A DNA stretch of 56,416 nucleotides from Bacteroidales bacterium (GTDB taxonomy: Bacteria; Bacteroidota; Bacteroidia; Bacteroidales; UBA932), in assembly GCA_017469425.1 (NCBI GenBank), contig JAFUGJ010000008.1:1-56416 (forward strand), read 5' to 3'. The translations under genes and the position numbers were made by a program. Shown piece by piece: positions 33,210-41,429 of the stretch (position 1 is its first letter; every line of letters begins with the position of its first letter). Below the pieces are notes generated by a model. That model did not search any database. It was not told where the DNA came from and saw only the letters and a program-made list of their open reading frames with translations.

Positions 33210-34061
33210 TCACCAGTCTTTCACCAACTCACATTTTTTATTGGAAGAATAATAGTCTTCCCCTGTTTTGCCCATTTTCCATACATAGTCAGTTGTACCG
33301 AATTCCTCGCATATGCAGTAATTCAAACTCCTCTCTCCACCGTCTGCGCCATATAGGAAAATTGGAATGTCGCCCATAATTAAATTAAGAATTCTGTAAG
33401 CTTCAGATTGAGCGGGGTTTTGCCCTTCCAAGGAAGAATTTCCAAATGAGTTTTGAGCTATGATTACACCCTTTACGGCATCATATAAACTTAAGAATCC
33501 TTTTTTGCTGTCAGAGTCAAATCTTTTGACAATACGAAATTCCTGCTCATAACTCCACTCTGTTGATTTACGAAAGAACACTTTATTAAGCATTCTCTTT
33601 GTCTGCAGTTCTTTATCAGGATCATCCGTGTCAAAACAAATGGCATTGTCATATTTTCTGTTGTATGAGACAACTCCAAAAGACCCGCCTTGCTCTTCGC
33701 ATGCCTTCTTTATCAGATTTGCATCCAGCATTAAGCATACTCCGGTGCCCTTATCAGCGTAATGCGCCCACATGGGAAGAATGTCGAACCCTTTTCGAGG
33801 TTCTTTACATCCGGCGCGACGATAATCGGAAGTTAAACTGATTTGCCTGTATTTTCTTACGGCTTCCCTACAACCATCATTTCCAAACACCAACCTCGTA
33901 GATTCCTGCAAATCATTCATATGGTACAATTCACCAAACAATAAGGTATTATATATTAATATTTTTATTGTAGAGCACAAGTCCGTGTAGTGATATAAGT
34001 ATGCCCCTCTCTTTATGCCATCGGCATAATACTTTAGCTGATTCTCTATAGTGTTATTCAT
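33210..34061 (-). CDS. DUF2971 family protein
   Basis: 283 residues. N-terminal 'LYHYTDLCSTIKIL' and central 'LPMWAHYADKGTGVCLMLD' are the hallmarks of DUF2971, followed by 'VSYNRKYDNAICF' and 'FFRKSTEWSYEQEFRIVKRF'. The function is unknown; many members lie in accessory or defence islands, and the fold is thought to resemble ADP-ribosyltransferase-like or nucleotide-binding proteins, but no activity can be read here. Codon use and AT content differ from the housekeeping genes on both sides, a sign of horizontal transfer. It follows the lipoprotein gene by about 14 bases, so both may be one transcript. Confidence 0.85.
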   Translation of the reverse strand: MNNTIENQLKYYADGIKRGAYLYHYTDLCSTIKILIYNTLLFGELYHMNDLQESTRLVFGNDGCREAVRKYRQISLTSDYRRAGCKEPRKGFDILPMWAHYADKGTGVCLMLDANLIKKACEEQGGSFGVVSYNRKYDNAICFDTDDPDKELQTKRMLNKVFFRKSTEWSYEQEFRIVKRFDSDSKKGFLSLYDAVKGVIIAQNSFGNSSLEGQNPAQSEAYRILNLIMGDIPIFLYGADGGERSLNYCICEEFGTTDYVWKMGKTGEDYYSSNKKCELVKDW

Positions 34062-34075
34062 AAAGCCAAATCAGT

Positions 34076-35971
34076 TTATTTCTCCTCGACAGGACGGATA
34101 GGCATTCCGCAATATCTATCTATAGTAGTCATTTTTCTCGCATGATACGCCCAAGCAATGTCATCGTATTCTTTTCCGATTGGCTTTGAGGACGACCATA
34201 AGGCAGGACTGTATGGATCATAATAATAGCTACTAACTATTTGCGCGTAAGGAATAAAGATTGTATTACCGTTTACGATGTATGTTACTGATACTCCGTC
34301 TTGCCCATTAAGAACACTATGATAATTCATCCAATGGTTTGGGCCGTATGGCCCATCACATAATAGTTCTGCAATTTCATTATATGTAGGCATGCGCCAT
34401 TTCCCTCCCAGCCTAACATTGGCAGCATCGTCAGTCAATTCAAGAGTTGTTTTATTATCAAATTGATTATACTTTGATTTAGTACCCAAACCGTTCCACT
34501 TATAATTGCCATTATTGAAATCATTTTTGGGGGTCAATTCGCCCCATGCGTAGAAATCACCAGGCTCTTCCGGAACAGTTGAGCCGAGATTGGCATTGCC
34601 CCATTTAACAGAAAGCCCCATATCAATGGCATCAAAACAAAAGTCTTTTGTTGTAAAACTCTCAACATCTCTTTCGTATAACACTGCTCCTTTACGCATG
34701 AAAAATACACTATAGTAATAGGTTGTATTATAATTCAGCGGAGAAATTATAAATGAACAATCTCCCAACGGATACACTCCCTCACTACTTAAACGATCAG
34801 GTTTTGTGCCGTAACGGAGATAAACTCCTGTCGATAGAAGTTCAAGATCAGGATCATTCTCTTCGTATATAAAGCGAAAATCAATTCTTGCTCCAAGGTC
34901 TCCGATTGTTACGGAACTTATTGTTTTGAAATCGTTAGTAATAATGCTAAGCACTTCTCCATAATATTGTTGACCGTCAACTTCTACACATGCAACATAG
35001 TAGTAAATAGTGTTATGTTTTAAGGTATGATATGTATTTAAAGAAAACTTACCATTTATATTACCAGAAGTGCTCTCACTTTCTTCCCTACTTTTAGATT
35101 CCAAAAAAGCCTCGATGCTATTTGCTTCGGTATCATACAGGAAGTACATTCGTACTCTCTTAGGATGCTCAACACCATCTATGCTGTAAGAACCATTAAA
35201 TCTGGCTCTAAAGGTATAGGCGGTGGCTTCTTTTTCAGTTTTGACTAAAACTTCAAAGTCACGAGTGGTAAAAGAACGCACTTCCCCGAATCGATAAATG
35301 CCACCATAGCAAACGAATGACTTATAATAGTATGTAGTATTATGATCCAAATTTTGGGCAAGAACCGTGTACATATTATTGCCATCTAATTCTTTGGAGG
35401 TAAGCTCTAAGCTATTATCCAAGGTCGGGTTTTCATCTTTTGAACACAAAATCCCCATTGTAACATCTCCAAGGTCGGGAGTCAAGTTTGCATACCCAGA
35501 AAGGATGGCTTTGTATTCTGTAATCTCCAATGCTGCGCCGGTAATGGTCAAACCTTTTGGTTTTTCTATCGTAGAAAAAGATAAAACACGGCTATAATAG
35601 TCCTCACCGTCGATTGATATGGCTGCCATGTAGTAGTACTTGGTATCTGGATTAAGGCTGGCAATAGTAGAACTGAAGTTCCCACCATTACTGTCAATGG
35701 AACTGGTGGGTGAAAGTAATCCGCTCTTCTTCAGTTCTTTGGCTGATTTCACCGTGCTTGAATAGTAAAAGAATGCTGTTCCTTTGGCATCTTCAGCATT
35801 CTTTATGGAGCAGGTACCATTCAATTTCGCAGATGATGATTCAATTTCAGTAACTTCTCCCGTGTTTACCGAAACAGCAATACTCGTTTTACCATCATCG
35901 GGTTGCGCGGGATTGCACGATACAATATAGAACAAAAGCGGCCAGAGATAAACTAATCTATGATTCTTCAT
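34076..35971 (-). CDS. Surface lipoprotein with repeated fibronectin-like domains and a FISUMP-type C terminus
   Basis: 631 residues from the ATG at 35971, chosen because it begins directly with the signal peptide MKNHRLVYLWPLLFYIVSC; the frame is open to an earlier ATG at 36019. The lipobox ends 'IVSC', so the protein is likely a lipoprotein. It then has four to five repeats of about 95 residues with 'NTTYYYKSFV', 'NTIYYYVACVEVDGQ' and 'NTTYYYSVFF' motifs, typical of beta-sandwich adhesin-like modules. The C-terminal region 'AIDMGLSVKWGNANLGS', 'FYAWGELTPK', 'GGKWRMPTYNEIAELL' matches the paralogous domain found in many Bacteroidota surface lipoproteins. AT-rich, so probably acquired. Ligand unknown. 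Confidence 0.85.
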   Translation of the reverse strand: MKNHRLVYLWPLLFYIVSCNPAQPDDGKTSIAVSVNTGEVTEIESSSAKLNGTCSIKNAEDAKGTAFFYYSSTVKSAKELKKSGLLSPTSSIDSNGGNFSSTIASLNPDTKYYYMAAISIDGEDYYSRVLSFSTIEKPKGLTITGAALEITEYKAILSGYANLTPDLGDVTMGILCSKDENPTLDNSLELTSKELDGNNMYTVLAQNLDHNTTYYYKSFVCYGGIYRFGEVRSFTTRDFEVLVKTEKEATAYTFRARFNGSYSIDGVEHPKRVRMYFLYDTEANSIEAFLESKSREESESTSGNINGKFSLNTYHTLKHNTIYYYVACVEVDGQQYYGEVLSIITNDFKTISSVTIGDLGARIDFRFIYEENDPDLELLSTGVYLRYGTKPDRLSSEGVYPLGDCSFIISPLNYNTTYYYSVFFMRKGAVLYERDVESFTTKDFCFDAIDMGLSVKWGNANLGSTVPEEPGDFYAWGELTPKNDFNNGNYKWNGLGTKSKYNQFDNKTTLELTDDAANVRLGGKWRMPTYNEIAELLCDGPYGPNHWMNYHSVLNGQDGVSVTYIVNGNTIFIPYAQIVSSYYYDPYSPALWSSSKPIGKEYDDIAWAYHARKMTTIDRYCGMPIRPVEEK

Positions 35972-36068
35972 CGCAATTCTGTTTGTTTGAGGTTTTGTGG
36001 GTGACTCTGCATCATTCATAAACTAAAATGTCATAAGGGACTGCCCCAAATCCCAATTAAACAAAAAA

Positions 36069-36241
36069 GTGTGGAGCAATTTCGTTCATCTGGATAGAGG
36101 CTCTCGCAAAGCCTTGGACAAATAAACGATACTCCACACCCGTTATGGCGTCGTGCAGAGCGCACGATTTGCCAAAACAAGGTGATGAATGCATCGCTTT
36201 CCCTTGTCCAAATGAAATTTGCGAGATTCCTATCCAAGGTG
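36069..36241. repeat. Large imperfect inverted repeat with a central hairpin
   Basis: Arm 36087-36130 and the reverse of arm 36193-36241 share CTCGCAAA, TTGGACAA, GGATAG and a terminal CGAT with small loops between. Inside lies GTGTGGAG (36069-36076) with CTCCACAC (36132-36139), and TCGTGC/GCACGA (36151-36168) forms the tip. The whole can fold as one long cruciform or RNA. It sits between the lipoprotein gene and the GNAT pair and could be a MITE-like element or a structured RNA; neither is proven. Confidence 0.5.
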
Positions 36242-36445
36242 AAAAGCGAAAAACACTTTCATCAATTATATAATTCAGCCTTCCAGCTGATAGTGCAAAG
36301 ATAAGAAATTTTCAAAAAAGAATACAGTACATGAAGTATTCACTGCCAGTACGGCATTAACAGTGAAGTAGTGAAGCGCTATTGGGCGCTATTTCAGCAA
36401 AGTACAGAAAAATGGGAGAAGGAGAATGAATGGGTGAGCCAATTG

Positions 36446-36991
36446 CTATTCCGCCATGCTCATCAAGTCGAAGAACATCAGCACGGTTTCATCACCGGAT
36501 TCCGGGATGACCAGCGGGGTGAAATTGCACTTTGAATAGAAATGCTCTGCATCCAGATAAGCGTCCACTGTAAGGTAGCGGCAACCCACCCTTGACGAGC
36601 CGAAGAATGTTCCTTTGATGAATGACAGAATCATCTGGCCCAGACCGGTTCCCTGTGAATCTTTGGAAACAGCCAAGCGGCCGATTTTGATGGCGGGATA
36701 GGAAGAACGCCTCTTGGCATTAGGAATCTTACGGGAAAGCCTGTTCCAGATGACGGGGTCAGAAACTGCGCGCTCTATCTTGTCGCAGGCAAGGCTGAAA
36801 TAGGCAAGCGTCTGGTTCGTTTCCTGATCCTCGACAATATAGGTTTTCGAGAGATGTTCACGCTCGTATTTTGTGGCATTGGGCGTGTCATCTCCAGTTT
36901 CAAGCAGGAAATTGTTCAAGTCGGACTTGCCGCAGTCGAAAGCTTTAAGGGAATCTTTCCCGGGAATGAAATTTCTTATCTGAGGTTTCAT
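36446..36991 (-). CDS. GNAT acetyltransferase, toxin-like, second copy
   Basis: 181 residues from the ATG at 36991, which overlaps the stop of the small upstream gene as ATGA; a longer frame from 37039 would run through that gene. It shares with the copy at 14273-14827 'FDCGKSDLNNFLLETGDDTP', 'IGRLAVSKDSQGTGLGQMIL' and 'VDAYLDAEHFYSKCNFTPLV'. Position and composition of the tyrosine near the C terminus match tRNA-acetylating GNAT toxins. Two separate copies in 56 kb, each with its own partner gene and promoter, suggest addiction modules rather than housekeeping enzymes. The acetylation target is unknown. Confidence 0.85.
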   Translation of the reverse strand: MKPQIRNFIPGKDSLKAFDCGKSDLNNFLLETGDDTPNATKYEREHLSKTYIVEDQETNQTLAYFSLACDKIERAVSDPVIWNRLSRKIPNAKRRSSYPAIKIGRLAVSKDSQGTGLGQMILSFIKGTFFGSSRVGCRYLTVDAYLDAEHFYSKCNFTPLVIPESGDETVLMFFDLMSMAE

Positions 36992-37149
36992 AAAACACCC
37001 GGCGCACACCAAGACTTCACTTCCTCGTAGGCTTTCCAAATCGCCTCGCGTTCCTCTTTGGGAAGGGGAACGACATTCTGGGCCGCCATTTCGAAGCGGT
37101 AGGCATCCTCGTCATAAAGGACGGGGGTTTCTTTGATAGGCTTTGCCAT
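36988..37149 (-). CDS. 53-residue small protein, candidate antitoxin, second copy
   Basis: Starts MAKPIKETPVLYDEDAYRF at 37149 with GGAGAACAG upstream; an open frame extends further 5' to 37281 but lacks similarity there. It is highly similar to the protein at 14118-14276 in the first 27 residues, while the C-terminal helix differs ('EEREAIWKAYEEVKSW'). The TGA overlaps the GNAT start. The conserved N terminus probably carries the shared function and the variable end the partner specificity, if this is an antitoxin; that is inference. Confidence 0.72.
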   Translation of the reverse strand: MAKPIKETPVLYDEDAYRFEMAAQNVVPLPKEEREAIWKAYEEVKSWCAPGVL

Positions 37150-37201
37150 AATTCTGTTCTCCTTTTTAACTATTTCTGCATAAGGGATGCAGGCCCATCT
37201 G

Positions 37202-37235
37202 CAAATGTAGCAATTTATTTCCAACGAGTTGCAAA
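37202..37235 (-). promoter_or_regulatory. Promoter of the second GNAT/small-protein pair
   Basis: Minus strand: TTTG (37235-37232), 22 bases, TACATTTG (37209-37202), the same boxes and spacing as at 14029-14062. Confidence 0.6.
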
Positions 37236-37367
37236 TAATGTGCAAGACTATGAATAATCCCTTTTTGTCAGTGCTTTTCAAGCATCAAGTGAAGCATTGA
37301 CGGACTTAGGTACGCTTCACCATCCGGTAAATAACAACGATTGAATCAAACTGAGGTCAAAAGGAAA

Positions 37368-37390
37368 GAGCCCGGTGCAATACCGAGCTC
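37368..37390 (-). terminator. Terminator of the purine operon
   Basis: Hairpin GAGCTCGGT / ACCGGGCTC on the minus strand (one mismatch), then a T-rich stretch CTTTCCTTTTG. It lies about 32 bases past the stop of the NCS2 permease gene and would end the guaB-to-permease transcript. Confidence 0.65.
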
Positions 37391-37421
37391 TGTTCCAATT
37401 TTAAATTGAATCCTGCCAGAG

Positions 37422-38744
37422 CTATATGAAAATATACCTCGCGATGAACAGGGCGGCGAGCACCCACATGGCGGGAGAAATCTTCTTGAATTTTCCTGCG
37501 CAGGCGTTGAGCACCACATAGGAAATGACGCCGATGAGGATACCGTCGGAGATGGAGTAGGCTACCGGCATCAGGATTACGGTAAGGAATGCGGGGATGC
37601 TTTCGGAGAAGTCTTCCCAGTTGATCTTGACGATTGGAGTCATCATCATTACGCCAACGATTACGAGGGCGGGGGCGGTGGCGGCTCCGGGAATCGCAAG
37701 GAAGAGGGGAGAGAAGAAAAGGGCAAGGGCGAAGCAGACTGCAGTCGTGAGTGCGGTGAGGCCGGTGCGGCCGCCTGCACCTACGCCGGATGCGCTTTCC
37801 ACATAGGTCGTAGTGGTGGAAGTTCCGAAGCAGGCACCTGCCACGGTTGCGATGGAGTCGGCAAGGAACATCTTGTTTATGCCGTCCACATTGCCTTTTT
37901 CGTCAACCATACCGGCTTTCTGGGAAACGCCAATCACGGTTCCCATGGTGTCGAACATGTCGATGAAGAGGAAGGTGAACACCACGGCCAGCATGTCCCA
38001 GCTGAGAATCTGTCCCCATTCGAATTTGCAGAATATGGGAGAGAGCCCGTCGGGAGCCGAAACCAGTCCGTTGAAGCTGGTGATTGCAGCGCCGCTTGCA
38101 GGGTCCTTTACCACAAGCCCGATGATGGCGGTGGCGAGGATGCCGATGAGGATGCCGCCCTTGACATTGAGGATGACAAGCGCGCCGGTTATCACAAGAC
38201 CGATGATTGCGAGCAGGGCCTTGCCGTGGGTGACATCGCCGAGCACCACGAGCGTGGCGTCGGAATTTACGATGATTCCGGCATTCTGCAGGCCGATGAA
38301 CGCGATGAACAGACCTATGCCTGCGCCGATTGCGTGCTTGAGGGTGAGGGGAATGGCGTTCAGTATCCAGGACCTAACCTTGGTGAGGGTGAGGATGATG
38401 AACAGGATGCCTTCGAGGAATACCGCAGTGAGGGCGAACTGCCAGCTGTGCCCCATAGTGAGGCATACCGTGAATACGAAGAATGCGTTAAGGCCCATGC
38501 CGGGAGCAAGGGCGAAAGGCTTCTTGGCGTAGACTGCCATTACGAGCGTACCGACGATTGCGGCAAGGGCGGTGGCGGTGAATACCGAACCTCCGGGCAT
38601 TCCGGGAAGTGCGCTGAAGATTCCGGGATTGACGGCCAGGATGTAGGCCATCGTAAGGAAAGTGGTAATGCCCGCAACGATTTCGGTGCGGACATTATGC
38701 TCACCTGCCTTGAATCCCAAAGTTTTTTCAAGGAAGTTTGCCAT
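37422..38744 (-). CDS. NCS2 purine permease (PbuG/GhxP-like, adenine/guanine/hypoxanthine)
   Basis: 440 residues with about 12-14 hydrophobic segments. 'VRTEIVAGITTFLTMAYILAVNP' and 'MPGGSVFTATALAAIVGTLV' are typical of the AzgA-like branch of the NCS2 family, as are 'ALAPGMGLNAFFVFTV' and 'GTSTTTTYVESASGVGAGGRT', the motif that lines the substrate site. It imports purine bases with protons through the inner membrane. Last gene of the purine operon, after DUF5020. Which base it prefers cannot be read; guanine or hypoxanthine is likely given the GMP genes upstream. Confidence 0.9.
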   Translation of the reverse strand: MANFLEKTLGFKAGEHNVRTEIVAGITTFLTMAYILAVNPGIFSALPGMPGGSVFTATALAAIVGTLVMAVYAKKPFALAPGMGLNAFFVFTVCLTMGHSWQFALTAVFLEGILFIILTLTKVRSWILNAIPLTLKHAIGAGIGLFIAFIGLQNAGIIVNSDATLVVLGDVTHGKALLAIIGLVITGALVILNVKGGILIGILATAIIGLVVKDPASGAAITSFNGLVSAPDGLSPIFCKFEWGQILSWDMLAVVFTFLFIDMFDTMGTVIGVSQKAGMVDEKGNVDGINKMFLADSIATVAGACFGTSTTTTYVESASGVGAGGRTGLTALTTAVCFALALFFSPLFLAIPGAATAPALVIVGVMMMTPIVKINWEDFSESIPAFLTVILMPVAYSISDGILIGVISYVVLNACAGKFKKISPAMWVLAALFIARYIFI

Positions 38745-38755
38745 GGTATTTCAGA

Positions 38756-39481
38756 TTAGAAGTTCCAGCGTAAACCAACACAAGGGTTGCACATGAATCC
38801 TTCGTGTCTTGCGAAGTTGTAGGAGAGTTCAATTTCACCGCCAAGGTCGAGGTGATTATCGAACACTTCGCCGAGGTTGTACCATATCTGAGGTTCAGTG
38901 AGGAAGCTGAATTTTGCGGTGTTGCCGTTTGCAAAGGTGGTGTTGAGCCCCCACAGGTCGGCAAATCCCTTGAAGGTGAGACCCTTCACTCCGAAGATGT
39001 CGTTGAGGCCCCAGACTGCGGTGAACTTGACGGGAATGTCTGCTTCGCCGACACCGCGGTGCAGGTCATACATAAGATAGAGGGAAAGGGTCTTGCTGAA
39101 GTCTGCGGAGTGGAAGAAATACTTGGCACCGAAGCACCAGATGCCTGCACCCCAGGTGCTGCCGTCGTACTCGATGTGTGCGCTCAGGTCCTTGAGATCG
39201 GTATCCTGCCAGAAATTGATGCCGCGCTCGATTTCGAAGTAGCTGTCGTTGATTGCGGAACTTGCTCCGTTCACCTTGAGGTTGTCCTTGGTGCTGTTGT
39301 AGTAATGGTCGATGAAGAAGAAAGTGTCACCGAACTTGTCGCCTTTGAACATTTCAAAGGTGGTGGTCACATAACTCCGGTCTTTGCCGAAATCATAGAA
39401 GGTCTGGAGGTTCTGGGCCTTTGCTCCTTGAGCAAGGACAAGCGCTGCAAATGCAACGGCGAAAATGATTTTTTTGGACAT
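38756..39481 (-). CDS. DUF5020 outer-membrane protein, Tsx-like nucleoside channel
   Basis: 241 residues. Signal peptide about 1-22 (ends 'AQGAKA'), then alternating beta-strand sequence with aromatic girdles: 'NLQTFYDFGKDRSYVTTTFE', 'FFFIDHYYNS', 'WGAGIWCFGAKYFFHS', ending in a terminal strand 'NPCVGLRWNF' with the C-terminal phenylalanine recognised by BAM. DUF5020 is related to the Tsx channel family. Its place between apt and an NCS2 permease supports a role in letting nucleosides or bases across the outer membrane; that role is inferred. Confidence 0.8.
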   Translation of the reverse strand: MSKKIIFAVAFAALVLAQGAKAQNLQTFYDFGKDRSYVTTTFEMFKGDKFGDTFFFIDHYYNSTKDNLKVNGASSAINDSYFEIERGINFWQDTDLKDLSAHIEYDGSTWGAGIWCFGAKYFFHSADFSKTLSLYLMYDLHRGVGEADIPVKFTAVWGLNDIFGVKGLTFKGFADLWGLNTTFANGNTAKFSFLTEPQIWYNLGEVFDNHLDLGGEIELSYNFARHEGFMCNPCVGLRWNF

Positions 39482-39518
39482 AAAATGTAATTTATGAACA
39501 GAATATAATGAATGTGTT

Positions 39519-40052
39519 TCAGTTTTCGGCCAGTTCGAGGATGGCCTTTACCTCCACATCGGAGGGTATCGGGCTGGTTCTCGGACAGTCGGTAATGTTG
39601 ATTATGAAGTTGGCATAGACGGCCTTGGGACTGAACTTTCTTACCAGCCGGACGGCGGCTGATGCCGTTCCGCCGGTGGCGAGGATGTCATCGTGGATGA
39701 GCACCACATCGTCGGGCGTGATTGCATCGGAGTGGATTTCTATGGTGTCGGTGCCATACTCCTTGCTGTAGCTCTCGCTTACCGTGTCGGCAGGGAGCTT
39801 TCCGGGTTTTCGTATGGGCACGAAACCTGCTCCGAGACGGGCGGCTACCGCAGCCCCCGCAATGAATCCCCTGGATTCTATGCCGGCAACTTTGGTGATT
39901 CCCTTGTTCCTGTATGCCTCGCAAATCCTGTTTACGACCTCGTCAAATGCTTCGGGGTTCTTGAAGAGGGTGGTGACATCGAAGAACATTATCCCTTTGA
40001 TGGGGTAGTCGGGCACGACGCGGATGCTCCCGGTAAGTTGTTTGTCGGTCAT
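39519..40052 (-). CDS. apt: Adenine phosphoribosyltransferase
   Basis: 177 residues. PRPP-binding motif 'VVLIHDDILATGGTASAAVR', 'ESRGFIAGAAVAARLGAGFV' and 'RKPGKLPADTVSESYSKEYG' match APRT throughout. It converts adenine plus PRPP to AMP in the cytoplasm, a salvage step. One base overlaps the end of the NCS2 permease gene upstream, so it is translated with it. The normal length for the family; no defects seen. Confidence 0.96.
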   Translation of the reverse strand: MTDKQLTGSIRVVPDYPIKGIMFFDVTTLFKNPEAFDEVVNRICEAYRNKGITKVAGIESRGFIAGAAVAARLGAGFVPIRKPGKLPADTVSESYSKEYGTDTIEIHSDAITPDDVVLIHDDILATGGTASAAVRLVRKFSPKAVYANFIINITDCPRTSPIPSDVEVKAILELAEN

Positions 40053-41407
40053 TATTTATTCTCGAGACGGTTAATTTCAAAATCTACGGACTTGTCGCCG
40101 AGTTCATTCTTCCCGAACACATAGTCCTTTCCGGGGAGCAATGCATTGAGGATGATGCCCACCAGGGCGCCTACTGCAAGACCGGAAAGTTTGGTGAAGC
40201 CGAGGTCGAGGCTGCCGGTGGCGCTATAGGAAATACCGATGGAAAGCACCAGGATGAGGGCCATGATGAGAACATTGCGGGAGGATTTGAAGTCGACCTG
40301 ATTCTCCACGACATTGCGTACGCCGACTGCCGAAATCATACCGTAGAGTACCAGAGAAACGCCACCGATTGTTGCGGCGGGCATGGCTCCGATGAGGGCG
40401 GAGAACTTGGGGCAGAAGGAAAGGATTATGGCGAAGCAGGCTGCGATGCGGATAACCCTGGGGTCGTACACCTTGGTGAGGTTGAGTACGCCGGTGTTCT
40501 CTCCGTAAGTGGTGTTTGCGGGAGCACCGAACAGCGATGCGAGTGCGGTTGCGAGACCGTCGCCGAGAAGGGTCCTGTGCAGGCCGGGATTCTCAAGATA
40601 GTTGACGCCTGTGGTAGAGGAGATTGCACACATGTCGCCGATGTGCTCCATCATGGTTGCGAGGGAGATGGGGATGATGGCGATGATTGCGGCAACTATC
40701 AGGCTCCAGTTGGGGTTGGAGAAGACGGATATTGCGGTGTTCTCCCATTTGACGGGGAGCCCTATCCACGACGCTTCCTTGACGGCACTGAAGTCGCACA
40801 GGCCGAAGCAGGCTGCAACTATGTAGGAACCGAGTACACCGAGAAGGATGGGGATGATTTTTATCATTCCCTTGCCCCAGATGTTGCATACGATGATGAT
40901 GGCGATGGCAAGCAGGGCTATCCACCAGTTCTGGTTGCAGTTGTTGATTGCCGAACCGGAAAGGATGAGGCCGATGGCGATGATGATGGGGCCGGTGACC
41001 ACAGGAGGGAAGAACCTCATGACTTTCTTGGCTCCGAAGGCTGCGAAAAGCCCGGCCAGGATGAAGTAGATGAGACCTGCGCAGAATACGCCGATGCAGG
41101 CGTAGGGGAGAGCCTGGGCCTGGGTGAGACCTCCGGCCATTCCCATCTGTACCACGGTTGCATAGCCGCCGAGGAAGGCGAACGATGAGCCGAGGAACGC
41201 AGGAACACGCAGTTTGGTGCAGAGATGGAAAATGAGGGTGCCCAGACCTGCAAACAGGAGGGTCGCCGACATTGAGAGCCCTGTGATGACAGGAACAAGA
41301 ACCGTGGCTCCAAACATTGCGAACATGTGCTGGAGTCCGAGCGTGAGCATTTTTCCGCTGCCCAGGGTGCGTGCATCGTAGATGCCTTCGGTTTGTGCTT
41401 TCGTCAT
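40052..41407 (-). CDS. NCS2 uracil/xanthine-type permease (UraA-like)
   Basis: 451 residues with 12-14 membrane segments. 'LTLGLQHMFAMFGATVLVPV' and 'LRVPAFLGSSFAFLGGYATV' are near-identical to the UraA signature, 'GAMPAATIGGVSLVLYGMIS' is the second substrate motif, and 'TTYGENTGVLNLTKVYDPRV' the third. It imports a nucleobase with protons. UraA itself takes uracil, but here the gene lies between guaA and apt, so a purine such as xanthine (converted to XMP and then to GMP by GuaA) is as likely. It is one base from apt and 22 bases from guaA. Confidence 0.9.
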   Translation of the reverse strand: MTKAQTEGIYDARTLGSGKMLTLGLQHMFAMFGATVLVPVITGLSMSATLLFAGLGTLIFHLCTKLRVPAFLGSSFAFLGGYATVVQMGMAGGLTQAQALPYACIGVFCAGLIYFILAGLFAAFGAKKVMRFFPPVVTGPIIIAIGLILSGSAINNCNQNWWIALLAIAIIIVCNIWGKGMIKIIPILLGVLGSYIVAACFGLCDFSAVKEASWIGLPVKWENTAISVFSNPNWSLIVAAIIAIIPISLATMMEHIGDMCAISSTTGVNYLENPGLHRTLLGDGLATALASLFGAPANTTYGENTGVLNLTKVYDPRVIRIAACFAIILSFCPKFSALIGAMPAATIGGVSLVLYGMISAVGVRNVVENQVDFKSSRNVLIMALILVLSIGISYSATGSLDLGFTKLSGLAVGALVGIILNALLPGKDYVFGKNELGDKSVDFEINRLENK

Positions 41408-41429
41408 AATCTATTGTTTTTGATGGTTT

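Noticed and set aside
36031-36237. 68-codon minus-strand gene after the lipoprotein
   Set aside because: It lies wholly on the imperfect inverted repeat and has no protein-like pattern; the repeat structure explains the open frame.
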